Below, one piece after another: positions 40,496 through 49,459 of a DNA stretch of 51,106 nt. The stretch is from the NCBI GenBank assembly GCA_030149525.1, contig JASBRJ010000350.1, positions 1 through 51,106 of the forward strand, written 5' to 3'. Positions within the stretch are counted from its first letter, which is position 1. Each line of letters opens with the position of its first letter. A program made the position numbers and the translations under genes. Source of the DNA: a bacterium (GTDB lineage: Bacteria > Vulcanimicrobiota > Xenobia > Xenobiales > JADMJV01). The notes under the pieces were generated by a model. That model was not told the origin of the DNA. It ran no database searches and saw only the letters and a list, made by a program, of their open reading frames with translations.

Positions 40496-41605
40496 CTAAG
40501 GTTGGAGAAACGCTTCGATTTCGTCTTTTCGCTTCAGCACGTCCAATCGCCCCAAAGTGAGTAGCAGAGTGCAAAAGTCGGGGTGGAAGAGTAGGTAGCT
40601 TGCCAGTTCGGCGGCCGCCTGGTCTCCTCCCAAGCCATGAATGAGGTAGCGAATCTGAGGGGGGATGCGAGACATCATCTCCTTGGCCAGCGGGGCAATG
40701 GGACGTGAAGGAGCCAGCCACAGGACGTCCACATTTCTGAAATCTCCGGCCGCTTTGTGGCCGTTGAGGTTGGTGTTGATCCGCTGGCAGTGGGCCACGT
40801 CTTTCTCCATGGCGTCCATCATGATGGCGTCGAGAATGGTGGAGGCCACATCAGCCACCATGGGAGGGCGGCGGTCGGCGGTGCCGGACGGTTCGTGCAC
40901 GCCCACGGCAAGAATTCGATCCGCTCCCAGTCGGATAGCCGGTCCCAAAGGTGTGGTGTTGCGAAGACAACCGTCGCCAAAGTGGCTTCCGTTGACCTCC
41001 ACGGTGGGAAAAAACATAGGAATAGCGCTTGAGGCCAGCAGATGAGGCAGGCCGATGCTTGTTCGCTCCACTCGGGCTCTTTGCTTACTCCAGGTGGGTA
41101 GAGTTTCGCGCCCTTGTAAAAAGATAACGCTGTCGTTGCTGAAGTACTCCGTCGCGGGGACGGCGAGGCCGGCGATGTGACCGGCTTGTATGTTGTGCTC
41201 GATGCGACTGAAGGGGATACGTGAGAGCAGTCTGGGAAGGGGGGACGTGTCCAACAGAGATTTGGGCGCTACGCCTCCTAGCAAGCCCCCGAACCCCAGG
41301 TCACGAATCCAACGAAAGGTGAGACCGCAAACGGAGGCAAAGTCGGTGCGAAACACATGGCGGGCATGAAGGCCGGACCACACGTCGTTGAGCTCTTCGA
41401 TGCCTTGAAGGAAGTCGTCGGCGTAGGCGGCGAGTGCGGTGGCGTGAATGGAGCCTGCGCTGGTGCCCACCAGGAGTGGAAAGGGGCAGGGTCCGTGAGT
41501 CAGGATCCCTTGCTCAATGAGACCCATTAAGACGCCTACCTGATAGGCGCCGCGCGCTCCCCCGCCAGATAAGACGAGGGCTGTACCATTTCCCTGACAG
41601 CTCAT
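40496..41605 (-). CDS. Patatin-like phospholipase
   Basis: A 369-residue patatin-family lipid acyl hydrolase with a Ser-Asp dyad: oxyanion loop GGGARG (14-19), nucleophile Ser49 in GTSAG, and Asp in HFGDGCLRN (family DG[GA], here DGC) followed by TTPLGPAIRLGADRILAVGV. No signal peptide, so a cytoplasmic or membrane-associated enzyme. I choose ATG 41605 over the TTG at 41611; GAGGA lies upstream of both. It converges with the HMG-CoA reductase gene with a 4-base gap. It may act in lipid turnover with the WS/DGAT neighbour (inference). Confidence 0.9.
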   Translation of the reverse strand: MSCQGNGTALVLSGGGARGAYQVGVLMGLIEQGILTHGPCPFPLLVGTSAGSIHATALAAYADDFLQGIEELNDVWSGLHARHVFRTDFASVCGLTFRWIRDLGFGGLLGGVAPKSLLDTSPLPRLLSRIPFSRIEHNIQAGHIAGLAVPATEYFSNDSVIFLQGRETLPTWSKQRARVERTSIGLPHLLASSAIPMFFPTVEVNGSHFGDGCLRNTTPLGPAIRLGADRILAVGVHEPSGTADRRPPMVADVASTILDAIMMDAMEKDVAHCQRINTNLNGHKAAGDFRNVDVLWLAPSRPIAPLAKEMMSRIPPQIRYLIHGLGGDQAAAELASYLLFHPDFCTLLLTLGRLDVLKRKDEIEAFLQP

Positions 41606-41666
41606 GAACAATTGTCCTCAGTGGGTCTATTGTTCTCTCTCGGCCAATTTCATTCAATGACCTATA

Positions 41667-42497
41667 TCAGTCTAGCTCCAAGACCACCTTCTCCACCGCT
41701 CCTTGTCTCTCCACCTCAAAGACCAGCGTGTGGCTGTTTCGAATCAGCGGTAGGAGTCCGGCCAGGGCTCCCGGTTTGTCTACGGGGTGGCCGTTGACGG
41801 AGAGGAGGATGTCCTGATTTTGCAGGCCGATTTTGGCGATCAGGTGACCGGACGGTATGGTCAACCTGGCACCGATCATATCTCCCTCTCGGATGATAGG
41901 CTTGGCCTTAAGATCGGCCAGTACGGCGGGTTTGTTGATAATCTCGCGCCAGTTTTCCATTGAGGAAACGGGCGGTGGTTCCGTTGAAGCGGGCTCAGCG
42001 GGTGGTTGAGCGATGTCTTTTTGGAGGGCTTCTCCAAGATTCAGAGTCCTTTTGTCGCGGCCATGACTCAGGATAATCCGGCGTGATTCAACCGAAGCCA
42101 CCATCCATTCGCTGTTGAGGGCGATCTTGTCTCCTGGGCTCAAGGTTCTCGCCTGTCCGTCCACCTGGAGAAAGCAGAGTCCGTGGCCGTGAACGCCTGC
42201 CAGTACACCTTGCAAGGAAACCGAGTGAGGAAAGCCTGATCCGGAGGCTGCCCTCTTGCCGACTCCGCCGGCCGCGACCCGGCCAGGAGAGCGAGGGCTC
42301 TGGGAGCGGGCTAAAAGTCTTTCCAATTCACTGGTGGGACTCGCCGGCGGAGGAGGCGGGGGTTGGGTGAGGGGAATGGCGCGAAGAGGCGGTTCCCAGT
42401 GTCGCGCTAGCAAACTGTCGATGCAGTCGGCCGTCGCCCAGGCTAAGAGAACAACTAGAGACCAGTTCAGGAAGGGCTTCAGAGAATCGGAGGACAT
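41667..42497 (-). CDS. GspC-like secretion protein (second copy)
   Basis: A 276-residue inner-membrane protein: one N-terminal membrane helix (LNWSLVVLLAWATADCIDSLL), a Pro-rich linker, an HR-like beta domain (SVSLQGVLAGVHGHGLCFLQVDG, LSPGDKIA) and a C-terminal PDZ-like domain (LIAKIGLQNQDILLSVNGHPVDKP, LVFEVERQG). That is the GspC order; GspC joins the inner-membrane platform to the GspD secretin. It is a paralogue of the next gene upstream and has an unusually poly-Pro linker. Third gene of the minus-strand unit. Confidence 0.75.
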   Translation of the reverse strand: MSSDSLKPFLNWSLVVLLAWATADCIDSLLARHWEPPLRAIPLTQPPPPPPASPTSELERLLARSQSPRSPGRVAAGGVGKRAASGSGFPHSVSLQGVLAGVHGHGLCFLQVDGQARTLSPGDKIALNSEWMVASVESRRIILSHGRDKRTLNLGEALQKDIAQPPAEPASTEPPPVSSMENWREIINKPAVLADLKAKPIIREGDMIGARLTIPSGHLIAKIGLQNQDILLSVNGHPVDKPGALAGLLPLIRNSHTLVFEVERQGAVEKVVLELD

Positions 42498-42540
42498 AAT
42501 GGAGTAAACTCATTCGTCGGTCCGAAGTTACGTTAAACCT

Positions 42541-43467
42541 TTACTCTTCCAGGGTGATGTCGATCTTTTCAGCCGTGCCGTTGCGGTCAACTTCGAAGCT
42601 GAGATTCGAGGTGTTGCGCAAGAGGCGATAGATGTTAGAGAGGGCTTCGGGGCCGTTTAAAGGAGTTCCGTTGAGCGACTTCACCACGTCTCCGTTTTGA
42701 ATGCCGAGCCTTGCCAACGGATGACTTTGATTCGTTATGGCTACACGCATCCCCACAATATCTCCGTTATTGAGGACCGGTTTCATTCGGAAACCGTTTC
42801 CGGCGAAAGAGGCGGGGTTGTCCAGAATGTTGCGCAACTCTCTTTGGGTGAGGATGGCTCCGCTGTCGGCGTTCATCTCCTCGGGGGTCTCCGAGGGCTG
42901 AGGCTCCGGCTGAATCGGGTCCACAGGTTGAGCGGCAGCCACGGAGACGGCAGGGATATTGGGAGACAGTGTTTCGTTGGAGTCCATCTCCAGCATCATG
43001 ATCTGACCGTTGCCCTCGAGGCGAACGCTGTAGGAAGACACACTTTTTAAGGTCAATCCTGCGATTTCGTCGCCCACGCCCACTGCCATGGTTTGCCCGT
43101 TCATATAGATCATGGCCAGTCCGCTGCCCGCCTCTCCGGCCATGGTGCCTTTCAGAACCATATTGGTCGGAGCCGGGCGCACAGCCGGTTTGACGGAAGG
43201 GTCTCCGGCAACGGTTGGCGCGCCGTCGGTGGTTTCATTGGCTTTGCCTTCGGGCTCCGTTGTGCTCAGAAGGCTGACCAAGCCAGGGGGCACCGCCTGG
43301 GCAGGCATGTCTGCCTGGACCGGCACGACCGCAGCAGCGGGGAGTGGCTTGGCGGCCACCTGGAGACGGTTCTGTAAAACGGCAGCCGTTGCGTCGGCGG
43401 CGGAAAAGGCCAGGCCGACCACAAGGGCCCATTTGGCTGCCTGAGAGACCGAGTCGGGAAGCGTCAT
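42541..43467 (-). CDS. gspC: GspC-like type II secretion protein (first copy)
   Basis: A 308-residue protein with the GspC layout: N-terminal membrane helix (KWALVVGLAFSAADATAAVL), Ala/Pro-rich linker, HR domain (NMVLKGTMAGEAGSGLAMIY, VGDEIAGLTLKSVS) and C-terminal PDZ domain (PLARLGIQNGDVVKSLNG). GspC binds the secretin N0 domain in the periplasm and helps choose substrates. The start overlaps the stop of the secreted-protein gene (ATGA at 43464-43467). Two GspC-like proteins in a row suggest two substrate classes or a hetero-oligomer. Confidence 0.8.
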   Translation of the reverse strand: MTLPDSVSQAAKWALVVGLAFSAADATAAVLQNRLQVAAKPLPAAAVVPVQADMPAQAVPPGLVSLLSTTEPEGKANETTDGAPTVAGDPSVKPAVRPAPTNMVLKGTMAGEAGSGLAMIYMNGQTMAVGVGDEIAGLTLKSVSSYSVRLEGNGQIMMLEMDSNETLSPNIPAVSVAAAQPVDPIQPEPQPSETPEEMNADSGAILTQRELRNILDNPASFAGNGFRMKPVLNNGDIVGMRVAITNQSHPLARLGIQNGDVVKSLNGTPLNGPEALSNIYRLLRNTSNLSFEVDRNGTAEKIDITLEE

Positions 43468-44621
43468 TGAAGAGCGTCCCTCAAATCGATGAGTTCCTTG
43501 ACTTCTTCGTGACCGGTAAGGTCGATGGCGTACTTGCGAACGATCTTATTCCAACTCTTGAGAGTGGCGTAGTCGTTGAGAATGATAGAGAGATCGAGTG
43601 TGCTCATGCGCGCCATGGTGAGCGCCAGTCCGCGCTCGCCCATTTCGAACTCCTTTTCCTCCAACATCTTCTTCTCCGCCGCAGTCGCTTTGTAGAAGTG
43701 ATACATCAGAGGTTCCAGGGCTCTCTTCTCACCCGGTGTAATGCGCTCAAGGTCATAATGAAGGGGCAGCATTTCCGGATGCTTCTGACGCTTTCTGGCG
43801 ATCAGCACCGTGTGGGGGGCGGTGCCGCTCATGACCGGGTAGACACCGGACATGGGACCCTGGGTCAGCACGTCGGGTCGGAGTCCGAAGGCCAAGCAAA
43901 CTTCCGACCAGGGAATGTCCTCACCCACCCGAGCCGCCAGCAAACTCTCCATGGGAAACGGCTTGAAGTACGCTACGGTTCCGGCCAGAACCCAGTCTCC
44001 GGTCACCAATCCCCTTCCCGCTGAGAGCAGAAGGTCTTTCTCCGGCACTCCCAGCGGATCGTCGAGAACTCTTCGGATATTTTTGACCTCGGTATCGGAG
44101 AGTCGAAAACGTTCGCGGTTGGCGCGTGAGGGAACGCTCGGCTCGAAGGCCGGAACCACCAGATCTTTCACAATTCCGGGATAGGGATCAGGGAGGAAGT
44201 GAATCACCGGTGGCTTGGCTGCATTACGGCCAAACCAGAGGATCTCGCTAATGGGCTTCGGCAGATTGTCGGTCTCAACGCTCAGAGTGTCGGCGATCTC
44301 ATGCCATCGGGCACCGCCTTGGAGACGACGCTGCTCCAGCACCTCGTTGAGAGAAACGCCCTCTCCCATATAGGCCAGGGCGATCAAGGCCTCGGCGTAA
44401 GAGTAATCGTTGTAGAGCAGTTCTTGAGCCACTCGCTCGGGGACCTTGTAAGAGCCCGCTATCCAGGTGGAAGCGAAACGTGCGTCTACGGCAGCCAGCT
44501 TCTTCCGGTGATCGAAGGTGGCGGAAGCATCGCTGGTTCCGCTGTCGTCGGTGTCGGCAAGACTTGCTACCGGAAGGCATAGAAATATGGTGCAGAGTGC
44601 TGCGAGAATCCTGATCAGCAT
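43464..44621 (-). CDS. Exported protein of unknown function
   Basis: A 385-residue protein with a Sec signal peptide (LIRILAALCTIFLCLPVASLA). I start at ATG 44621, with AAGGAA about 11 bases upstream; the frame opens at 44720. The mature part is helical and charged, with a middle segment (SGVYPVMSGTAPHTVLIARK) and a C-terminal helical region. It heads the minus-strand unit with two GspC proteins, divergent from the gspI-D operon, so it may be a periplasmic secretion accessory or a substrate chaperone. No family recognised. Confidence 0.7.
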   Translation of the reverse strand: MLIRILAALCTIFLCLPVASLADTDDSGTSDASATFDHRKKLAAVDARFASTWIAGSYKVPERVAQELLYNDYSYAEALIALAYMGEGVSLNEVLEQRRLQGGARWHEIADTLSVETDNLPKPISEILWFGRNAAKPPVIHFLPDPYPGIVKDLVVPAFEPSVPSRANRERFRLSDTEVKNIRRVLDDPLGVPEKDLLLSAGRGLVTGDWVLAGTVAYFKPFPMESLLAARVGEDIPWSEVCLAFGLRPDVLTQGPMSGVYPVMSGTAPHTVLIARKRQKHPEMLPLHYDLERITPGEKRALEPLMYHFYKATAAEKKMLEEKEFEMGERGLALTMARMSTLDLSIILNDYATLKSWNKIVRKYAIDLTGHEEVKELIDLRDALQ

Positions 44622-44729
44622 CAACTGGTGTTCCTTTCTAGAGATTTCCTTCCTCCAGCAGTCCCCTTTCAAACTCGCCCGAAGAAAACTTTGTGACACA
44701 GTTCGCACATAACGGAACAAACGAGCGAG

Positions 44730-44741
44730 TGAAACGTTTCA
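44730..44741. promoter_or_regulatory. 12-bp perfect palindrome between the divergent secretion operons
   Basis: TGAAACGTTTCA is an exact palindrome in the 148-bp gap between the two divergent transcription units, 28 bases before the gspI start. It is a plausible operator for co-regulating both sides; nothing else confirms it. Confidence 0.3.
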
Positions 44742-44769
44742 AGTTTCCAGACTGGGACATGCTAGGTAG

Positions 44770-45225
44770 GTGAAACGGACTCACGCAAATGGTGTTTCCG
44801 AGGGTGATGGATTCACTCTCGTCGAGGTTCTCATTGCTTTAGCCATTGCGGCGGTAGGCTTCGGGGTAGTTTTGCATGGCATCGGACTGCAGATGACTCT
44901 GGTCGCCACTGCGGTGGAGCGTCACCAAATGCTTATGTACGCCTCGGAATCGTTGGAGACGGCTATGGCGAGGGGGACCACCGGCGAGGAGATGGTGGAA
45001 GAGCCTATCGAGCGATTCACCCGTTCGAATTCCGAGCGTGAGGAAGAGGGGCTTGAAACGGCCCGCTTTTTCTACAAAATCTCGGCCGAACCGGTCACGG
45101 CCGACCCCCGGGTTCAACAGATCACCGTGCAGGTCCGAGCCGACCGAGGTCAGGTTCGATTGTCCGCCTACCGCCTGAGAGTCAAGCGTCAGAGCAAAGA
45201 TGAGGGAGAGGCGGAGAACCCTTGA
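44770..45225 (+). CDS. gspI: Type II secretion minor pseudopilin GspI
   Basis: A 151-residue prepilin-like protein from GTG 44770 (AGGTAG just upstream). After a 14-residue leader comes the cleavage/methylation motif G|FTLVEVLIALAI, with Glu5 conserved, and a hydrophobic helix. The ALAIAAVGFGVVLHGIG helix and later QITVQVRADRGQ fit GspI. Minor pseudopilins cap the periplasmic pseudopilus. Its stop overlaps the gspJ start by 4 bases. Confidence 0.8.
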   Translation: MKRTHANGVSEGDGFTLVEVLIALAIAAVGFGVVLHGIGLQMTLVATAVERHQMLMYASESLETAMARGTTGEEMVEEPIERFTRSNSEREEEGLETARFFYKISAEPVTADPRVQQITVQVRADRGQVRLSAYRLRVKRQSKDEGEAENP

Positions 45226-45860
45226 TCGTGGGCAGGAGGAAAAGCGGCTTCACCTTGGCCGAGATGATGCTCACCTTAGCCCTGGTGGCCCTCGTCTACA
45301 CCATGGTCTCCACTATTCTCATTCAGATTTCGCGTTACGTGAAAGCTGGTCGTGAGGTGGCTAGAGAGCGCTATATCCTTTTGAAGACGGTGGAGGATCT
45401 CCGTTACCAGCTTCGCTCACTCTACATCCCCCCGGGGGATAAACCGGGTCTCTTGGGCCGGCAGACTCCCATCAGCGGGCGAGACAGCCTTCAATTCCTT
45501 ACCTGCAACGGCAGCGTCCACAAAGGCGTTGTGGAAGGTACCTATATGGTCAGAGACGACAGGGAGGAAGTAAGCCTGCAAGATGAGGAGAATTCAAGCT
45601 CTCTTTTTTATCGCGAGTTTCCCTTTCGCAAGATGCAGTTCCGCACGCTGGACCCCTATGAGGAAGCTCCCTGGAAGGTGAAGCTCAGCAATGTCCGTCT
45701 CTTCGAGCTGGAGTATTCGGCCGGGGGAAATATTTTCCAGCGGGAATGGGATCAGAAGAATCCACCCCACAGAATCCGTCTGCGAATCGCCCGTGGTGGT
45801 GAGAACCGGGATCGTCTGGTTTTTGATGTGACCCCGGGAGTGGGGGCCGGTCGATGGTAA
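45222..45860 (+). CDS. gspJ: Type II secretion minor pseudopilin GspJ
   Basis: A 212-residue prepilin-like protein with a short leader, then SGFTLAEMMLTLALVALVY (G|FTLAE motif), and a periplasmic part with DLRYQLRSLYIPPG and SLFYREFPFRKMQF. That matches GspJ, usually 190-230 residues. TTG start overlapping gspI, and its own stop overlaps gspK by 7 bases. Part of the pseudopilus tip complex GspH-I-J-K. Confidence 0.8.
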   Translation: MIVGRRKSGFTLAEMMLTLALVALVYTMVSTILIQISRYVKAGREVARERYILLKTVEDLRYQLRSLYIPPGDKPGLLGRQTPISGRDSLQFLTCNGSVHKGVVEGTYMVRDDREEVSLQDEENSSSLFYREFPFRKMQFRTLDPYEEAPWKVKLSNVRLFELEYSAGGNIFQREWDQKNPPHRIRLRIARGGENRDRLVFDVTPGVGAGRW

Positions 45861-46903
45861 TCCTCCTCATTCTGGGCATGCTCATTATAGCCATCACCCT
45901 GAGCACAACATTTAGTCTGGACACAAACCAGTTGGATCTGTTCAGTCGTCAGGCCCGGAGTAAAGAGGCCAACTACCAGGTGGCTCGTTCCGCCTTCGAA
46001 TTGGGGCTTGCCCTTCTTCGCAGCGATGACTCAGACGTGGACGGACCCGATGACCTCTGGGCGGCGGGACCTCAAGAGATGACCTGGGAAGGGCGGTTGC
46101 TGAGATTAGAAGTGCAGGACGAGGAACGCCGCTTTCCCGTTAATGCTCTGGTCTCCGATGACCTGGGGCCGGGCGAAGTCTTCAAGCCGAGCGAGGAACA
46201 GGATGCTCTGGCCAAGGCTCTGGCCAAGTTTCTGGACGGTCAGGGTCTTGCCGGACAGCAGGCCACGGCGGCTCTTGTCGACTGGATCGACCCCGACAGT
46301 GTTCCCACGGTGGGAGGGAGCGAGGTGGCCAGAGACCCGAAAATGCCTCAGAAAAACGCTCCCCTGGACTCGGTCCACGAATTAACCTATATTCAGGGCT
46401 GGCTGCGTCCGAGCGGGCCTCCTCCTAAGCCGTTGCTCGGCTTGGCGGCGGTCACCGGCGATCTCGCCGGAGGCAAGAATACTAACGAAACTGAGCTTCA
46501 AGCCTCCGACGCCGACGACTTTGAAGGCGATCAGAATTCACCGCAACAGTTAAATCAGAGCGTTTGGTCTGACTGGTTAACGGTTCACTCTTCGGGGAAG
46601 ATCAATATCAACACCGCTCCCAAAGAGATTCTTTTGGCTCTCGATGATCAACTCACCGAAACAATGGTGGACGAAATTATCTCTAAAAGGCAGGAAGAAT
46701 CCCTTGCCGGGGAGGACGATCTCCGCCAGATTGCGGGGATGGACGAAGACCTTCTTTTCCGGTTGGGTCGTCTCACAAGATTTAACAGCCAGTACTTTCG
46801 AATTCGCATACGGGTCGACGCTCCGCCCGGACCGATCAATGTGGATGCAGTGGTATTGAGAGATAAGAAAGACCCGAAGGTCGTACGTTGGGAGGTTCAC
46901 TAA
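45854..46903 (+). CDS. gspK: Type II secretion pseudopilus tip protein GspK
   Basis: A 349-residue protein. The large periplasmic domain is clearly GspK: ARSAFELGLALLRSD, DEERRFPVNALVSDD, ATAALVDWIDPDSVP, then SVHELTYIQGWL and the helix-hairpin-helix part with GKININTAPKEILLALDD and DDLRQIAGMDEDLL. Unusually it starts MVILLILGML, directly in the hydrophobic helix. The upstream frame is closed by a stop 27 bases before the ATG and has no other start codon, so a normal prepilin leader is absent. Overlaps gspJ. Confidence 0.85.
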   Translation: MVILLILGMLIIAITLSTTFSLDTNQLDLFSRQARSKEANYQVARSAFELGLALLRSDDSDVDGPDDLWAAGPQEMTWEGRLLRLEVQDEERRFPVNALVSDDLGPGEVFKPSEEQDALAKALAKFLDGQGLAGQQATAALVDWIDPDSVPTVGGSEVARDPKMPQKNAPLDSVHELTYIQGWLRPSGPPPKPLLGLAAVTGDLAGGKNTNETELQASDADDFEGDQNSPQQLNQSVWSDWLTVHSSGKININTAPKEILLALDDQLTETMVDEIISKRQEESLAGEDDLRQIAGMDEDLLFRLGRLTRFNSQYFRIRIRVDAPPGPINVDAVVLRDKKDPKVVRWEVH

Positions 46904-46907
46904 GAGC

Positions 46908-48248
46908 GTGCTACATAGCTTAGGTATAGACCGTGGCCGTACCGGTGATCGCGAGATCTCCGTCAATTTTTTTAGTGGGGCTCCGCAGATGGGGATGAGC
47001 ACCCCGGTGATCGGTCAGTACGTTTCCCTACCCTCGTCCGGACTCACTTTCCGTAAGCTCTTTCTCCCTAGGGCGGCAAAGAATGTTCGACAACAGGTCA
47101 TCACCGAAGAACTGAGCTATTCCTTACCTTTTCCCTTGACCGAGGCCCATTACGGTGCGGTTGAGTCGGGAGAAGAAGCTTGGGTAACGGTAGCCGCAGA
47201 TTCGGTCGTGCAGCCCATCAAAGATCTCTACCCCAAAGCTCACTTGGAAGCCGAGCCGCTTTGTTATTTGAGAGCGGCTAAGGCTGCCGGAATTTCTCAG
47301 GCTTTGGTCGTCGACTTCGGCGCCTCCAAGACGGTTTTCTGTGGAATAGAGAACGGACAAGTGGGGACCGTGCGGGTGATGTTGCGGGGGGGGGAAGCCC
47401 TCACTCAGCAACTGGCCGACGAACTGCAACTGAGCCCCCAGGACGCGGAGTTGAGAAAGTGTGAGGAGGGGGTCGAACATCCCACCGTCCGGCGCTTTTT
47501 TCAAGAGTTGGTAGAGGAAGCTCTGCTCCCCTCACCTCTGCCCTATCGCAGGGTTCTTATTTGTGGTGGTGGTTCGGCCACCCACGGGTTACTGAGACTT
47601 CTGGCCCGCATCTGGGGCGATGATGTCGATGTGGAACCGTTCCCTCTACCCGGAATGCTGATGCCCACAGAGCATGTGGTGGCCTACGGGGCGGCCTTGG
47701 CGGGCCGACCTAAAGCACCTCGTTTGCAGATGCAGCATAGTTTCTCCCAGTTGGGACGCTCGGGTGGGCCTATCAGCCTTGCTCCCATTGTGTTCACGAT
47801 TATCCTCATGACTCTTATGGTGCTCGGTCTTGAGATCAGGATGGCCGGAGCGAAGAATCGAGAGCAAGCTCTCAAAACATCTCTGGCATCTGCGGTTTCT
47901 CCTATCCTGCCCGACGCAGAAAATGTGGCTCAAGAGGACCTGGTCAAAACCTTACGGGAGCAACTCAGGCGACAACGGGAGGTTCAGAGCAGTTCACCCA
48001 GCAGACTCATGAACACCCTGGGGCAGAGTTCTAACTCCGTCACCGCCAAGAAAGACGCCAAACTGATGAGTATCATTTTCGACAAGCAGATTCTTAAGCT
48101 TGAGGGTCAAGCCGTCGATCTCAAACAGTCGGAAGACATTCGAAATTCTCTGGAAAAGGTGTTGGAGAACGTGGACCAGTCCAAGACTCGTCCCGCTCCC
48201 AACGGCACGATTTTCTTCCAGATAGAAGGGCAGATTCCGAAAAGTTGA
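46908..48248 (+). CDS. gspL: Type II secretion protein GspL (PilM-like actin fold fused to PilN-like part)
   Basis: A 446-residue protein from GTG 46908. The first 290 residues have an actin/PilM fold (VVDFGASKTVFCGIENG phosphate loop, RVLICGGGSATHGLLRL adenosine motif). Then one membrane helix (LAPIVFTIILMTLMVLGLE) and a periplasmic ferredoxin-like domain. GspL recruits the GspE ATPase to the inner membrane with GspM. Its stop overlaps gspM by 4 bases. Confidence 0.8.
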   Translation: MLHSLGIDRGRTGDREISVNFFSGAPQMGMSTPVIGQYVSLPSSGLTFRKLFLPRAAKNVRQQVITEELSYSLPFPLTEAHYGAVESGEEAWVTVAADSVVQPIKDLYPKAHLEAEPLCYLRAAKAAGISQALVVDFGASKTVFCGIENGQVGTVRVMLRGGEALTQQLADELQLSPQDAELRKCEEGVEHPTVRRFFQELVEEALLPSPLPYRRVLICGGGSATHGLLRLLARIWGDDVDVEPFPLPGMLMPTEHVVAYGAALAGRPKAPRLQMQHSFSQLGRSGGPISLAPIVFTIILMTLMVLGLEIRMAGAKNREQALKTSLASAVSPILPDAENVAQEDLVKTLREQLRRQREVQSSSPSRLMNTLGQSSNSVTAKKDAKLMSIIFDKQILKLEGQAVDLKQSEDIRNSLEKVLENVDQSKTRPAPNGTIFFQIEGQIPKS

Positions 48249-48703
48249 ACGATTCAGAGTCCTTAGATCGGAATCTGGTAGCCCTGGTCGCAACGATCGG
48301 GGTCTTCCTACTCTTTCTCCTGCTCTATTTTTTTCCCCGCAGCAGCACTTTGGGCAAGACTCGAGAAGCTATTGAAGACTTGGAGAGCGTCCGCCAGGAG
48401 GTCTCCGTACTGTTGCCCGAGGTCGCAAGAACGTCGCCGGTCACTCCGATTCCCGAACCGGACGTACGAAGCTGGGTCTCGGCCAACGCTCTCACAGGCG
48501 TTGAGAAAAATATGGTGGCCAACGACAGCTATCTGGAGGGCAAGGGGGCTCAAATTAAGCTGAGACGCCTCACTCCCGAGCAGGCTTCGAAATTTCTCTC
48601 CTCGATCACCCGCGTTCGCCTGGTGGTGGAGCGGATGCAACTGGAAGACGGCGACAAGGACGGTCGTTGGGACCTCGAAATCAACTTGAAGGTGCCGGAC
48701 TAG
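48245..48703 (+). CDS. gspM: Type II secretion protein GspM
   Basis: A 152-residue protein starting at TTG 48245. A short cytoplasmic start, one membrane helix (LVALVATIGVFLLFLLLYFFP), a coiled-coil and a small periplasmic domain (FLSSITRVRLVVERMQLED). The order, size and position after gspL fit GspM, the partner of GspL. Sequence alone would not identify it. Confidence 0.7.
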   Translation: MNDSESLDRNLVALVATIGVFLLFLLLYFFPRSSTLGKTREAIEDLESVRQEVSVLLPEVARTSPVTPIPEPDVRSWVSANALTGVEKNMVANDSYLEGKGAQIKLRRLTPEQASKFLSSITRVRLVVERMQLEDGDKDGRWDLEINLKVPD

Positions 48704-48706
48704 AGT

Positions 48707-49444
48707 ATGAAGGTTCTCGCCAAAATAGGTGCATTTCTCATCCTGTTCGTGGTCTTTCTGGTCATCCGTTTTCCCTACGACAGCCTGGTTGAAAGGGCCG
48801 TGAGACAGGCGGAGTTGGCCACCAACGCTACCATCCTCTATCGTCCTTCATCGGCCGGACCGTTCGGAGTCAAGGTCAAAGACCTGAGCATTACGTTGTC
48901 CTCAGGAACCTCTCTTAGCTTTGATACAGCTCGTATTTTCCCCACCCGTGGCGGCCTTCGTGCGACAGCTTATCAGGGCGAGAACGAGATGAAGGTCAAC
49001 TTCAGCGGGGCTTCCTTGCAGGTGGAACTCAACGATATCAAAGTAAAAACCGGCACGGATGTTTTGAGCGGCGAAACCGTTGCCACAGGTGAGATCAACT
49101 ACGCTGTGAGAACCCGGGAAGGTGGAGGGACTCTTCGTCTGGTCATTCCGGACGTGGGAGCACTGTTGCCTTTACCCGTGGGAAAAGCAGAGATGGGTTC
49201 GACCTTCGTGATTCGCAATGTGGGCACGCCGGAGTTGCCCCGAACGGGAGTGTCGGCAGAGATCAAGCTGTTGGGCGGAAATAATAACGCCAGTGCCAAC
49301 GGGACAGTGACCATCGAAGGGCAACCACCGCCGCAACCGCCTCTGTTGAGCGGAAACTTGCGCTACGAATTTCAAAACCGTCGGGGAAGCGTGCGTCTCA
49401 GTGGCACCTGGGACAAACCCGCGACCCAAATCATCCCAAGGTAG
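48707..49444 (+). CDS. gspN: Type II secretion protein GspN
   Basis: A 245-residue protein with an N-terminal membrane anchor (IGAFLILFVVFLVIRFPYD) and a beta-rich periplasmic part (AGPFGVKVKDLSITLSSG, VSAEIKLLGGNNNASANGTVTIEG, RGSVRLSGTWDKP). The opening RFPYDSLV is typical of the short GspN family found in delta-proteobacterial-type type II systems. Three bases after gspM. Confidence 0.75.
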   Translation: MKVLAKIGAFLILFVVFLVIRFPYDSLVERAVRQAELATNATILYRPSSAGPFGVKVKDLSITLSSGTSLSFDTARIFPTRGGLRATAYQGENEMKVNFSGASLQVELNDIKVKTGTDVLSGETVATGEINYAVRTREGGGTLRLVIPDVGALLPLPVGKAEMGSTFVIRNVGTPELPRTGVSAEIKLLGGNNNASANGTVTIEGQPPPQPPLLSGNLRYEFQNRRGSVRLSGTWDKPATQIIPR

Positions 49445-49459
49445 GAAAGGCCGGAAACC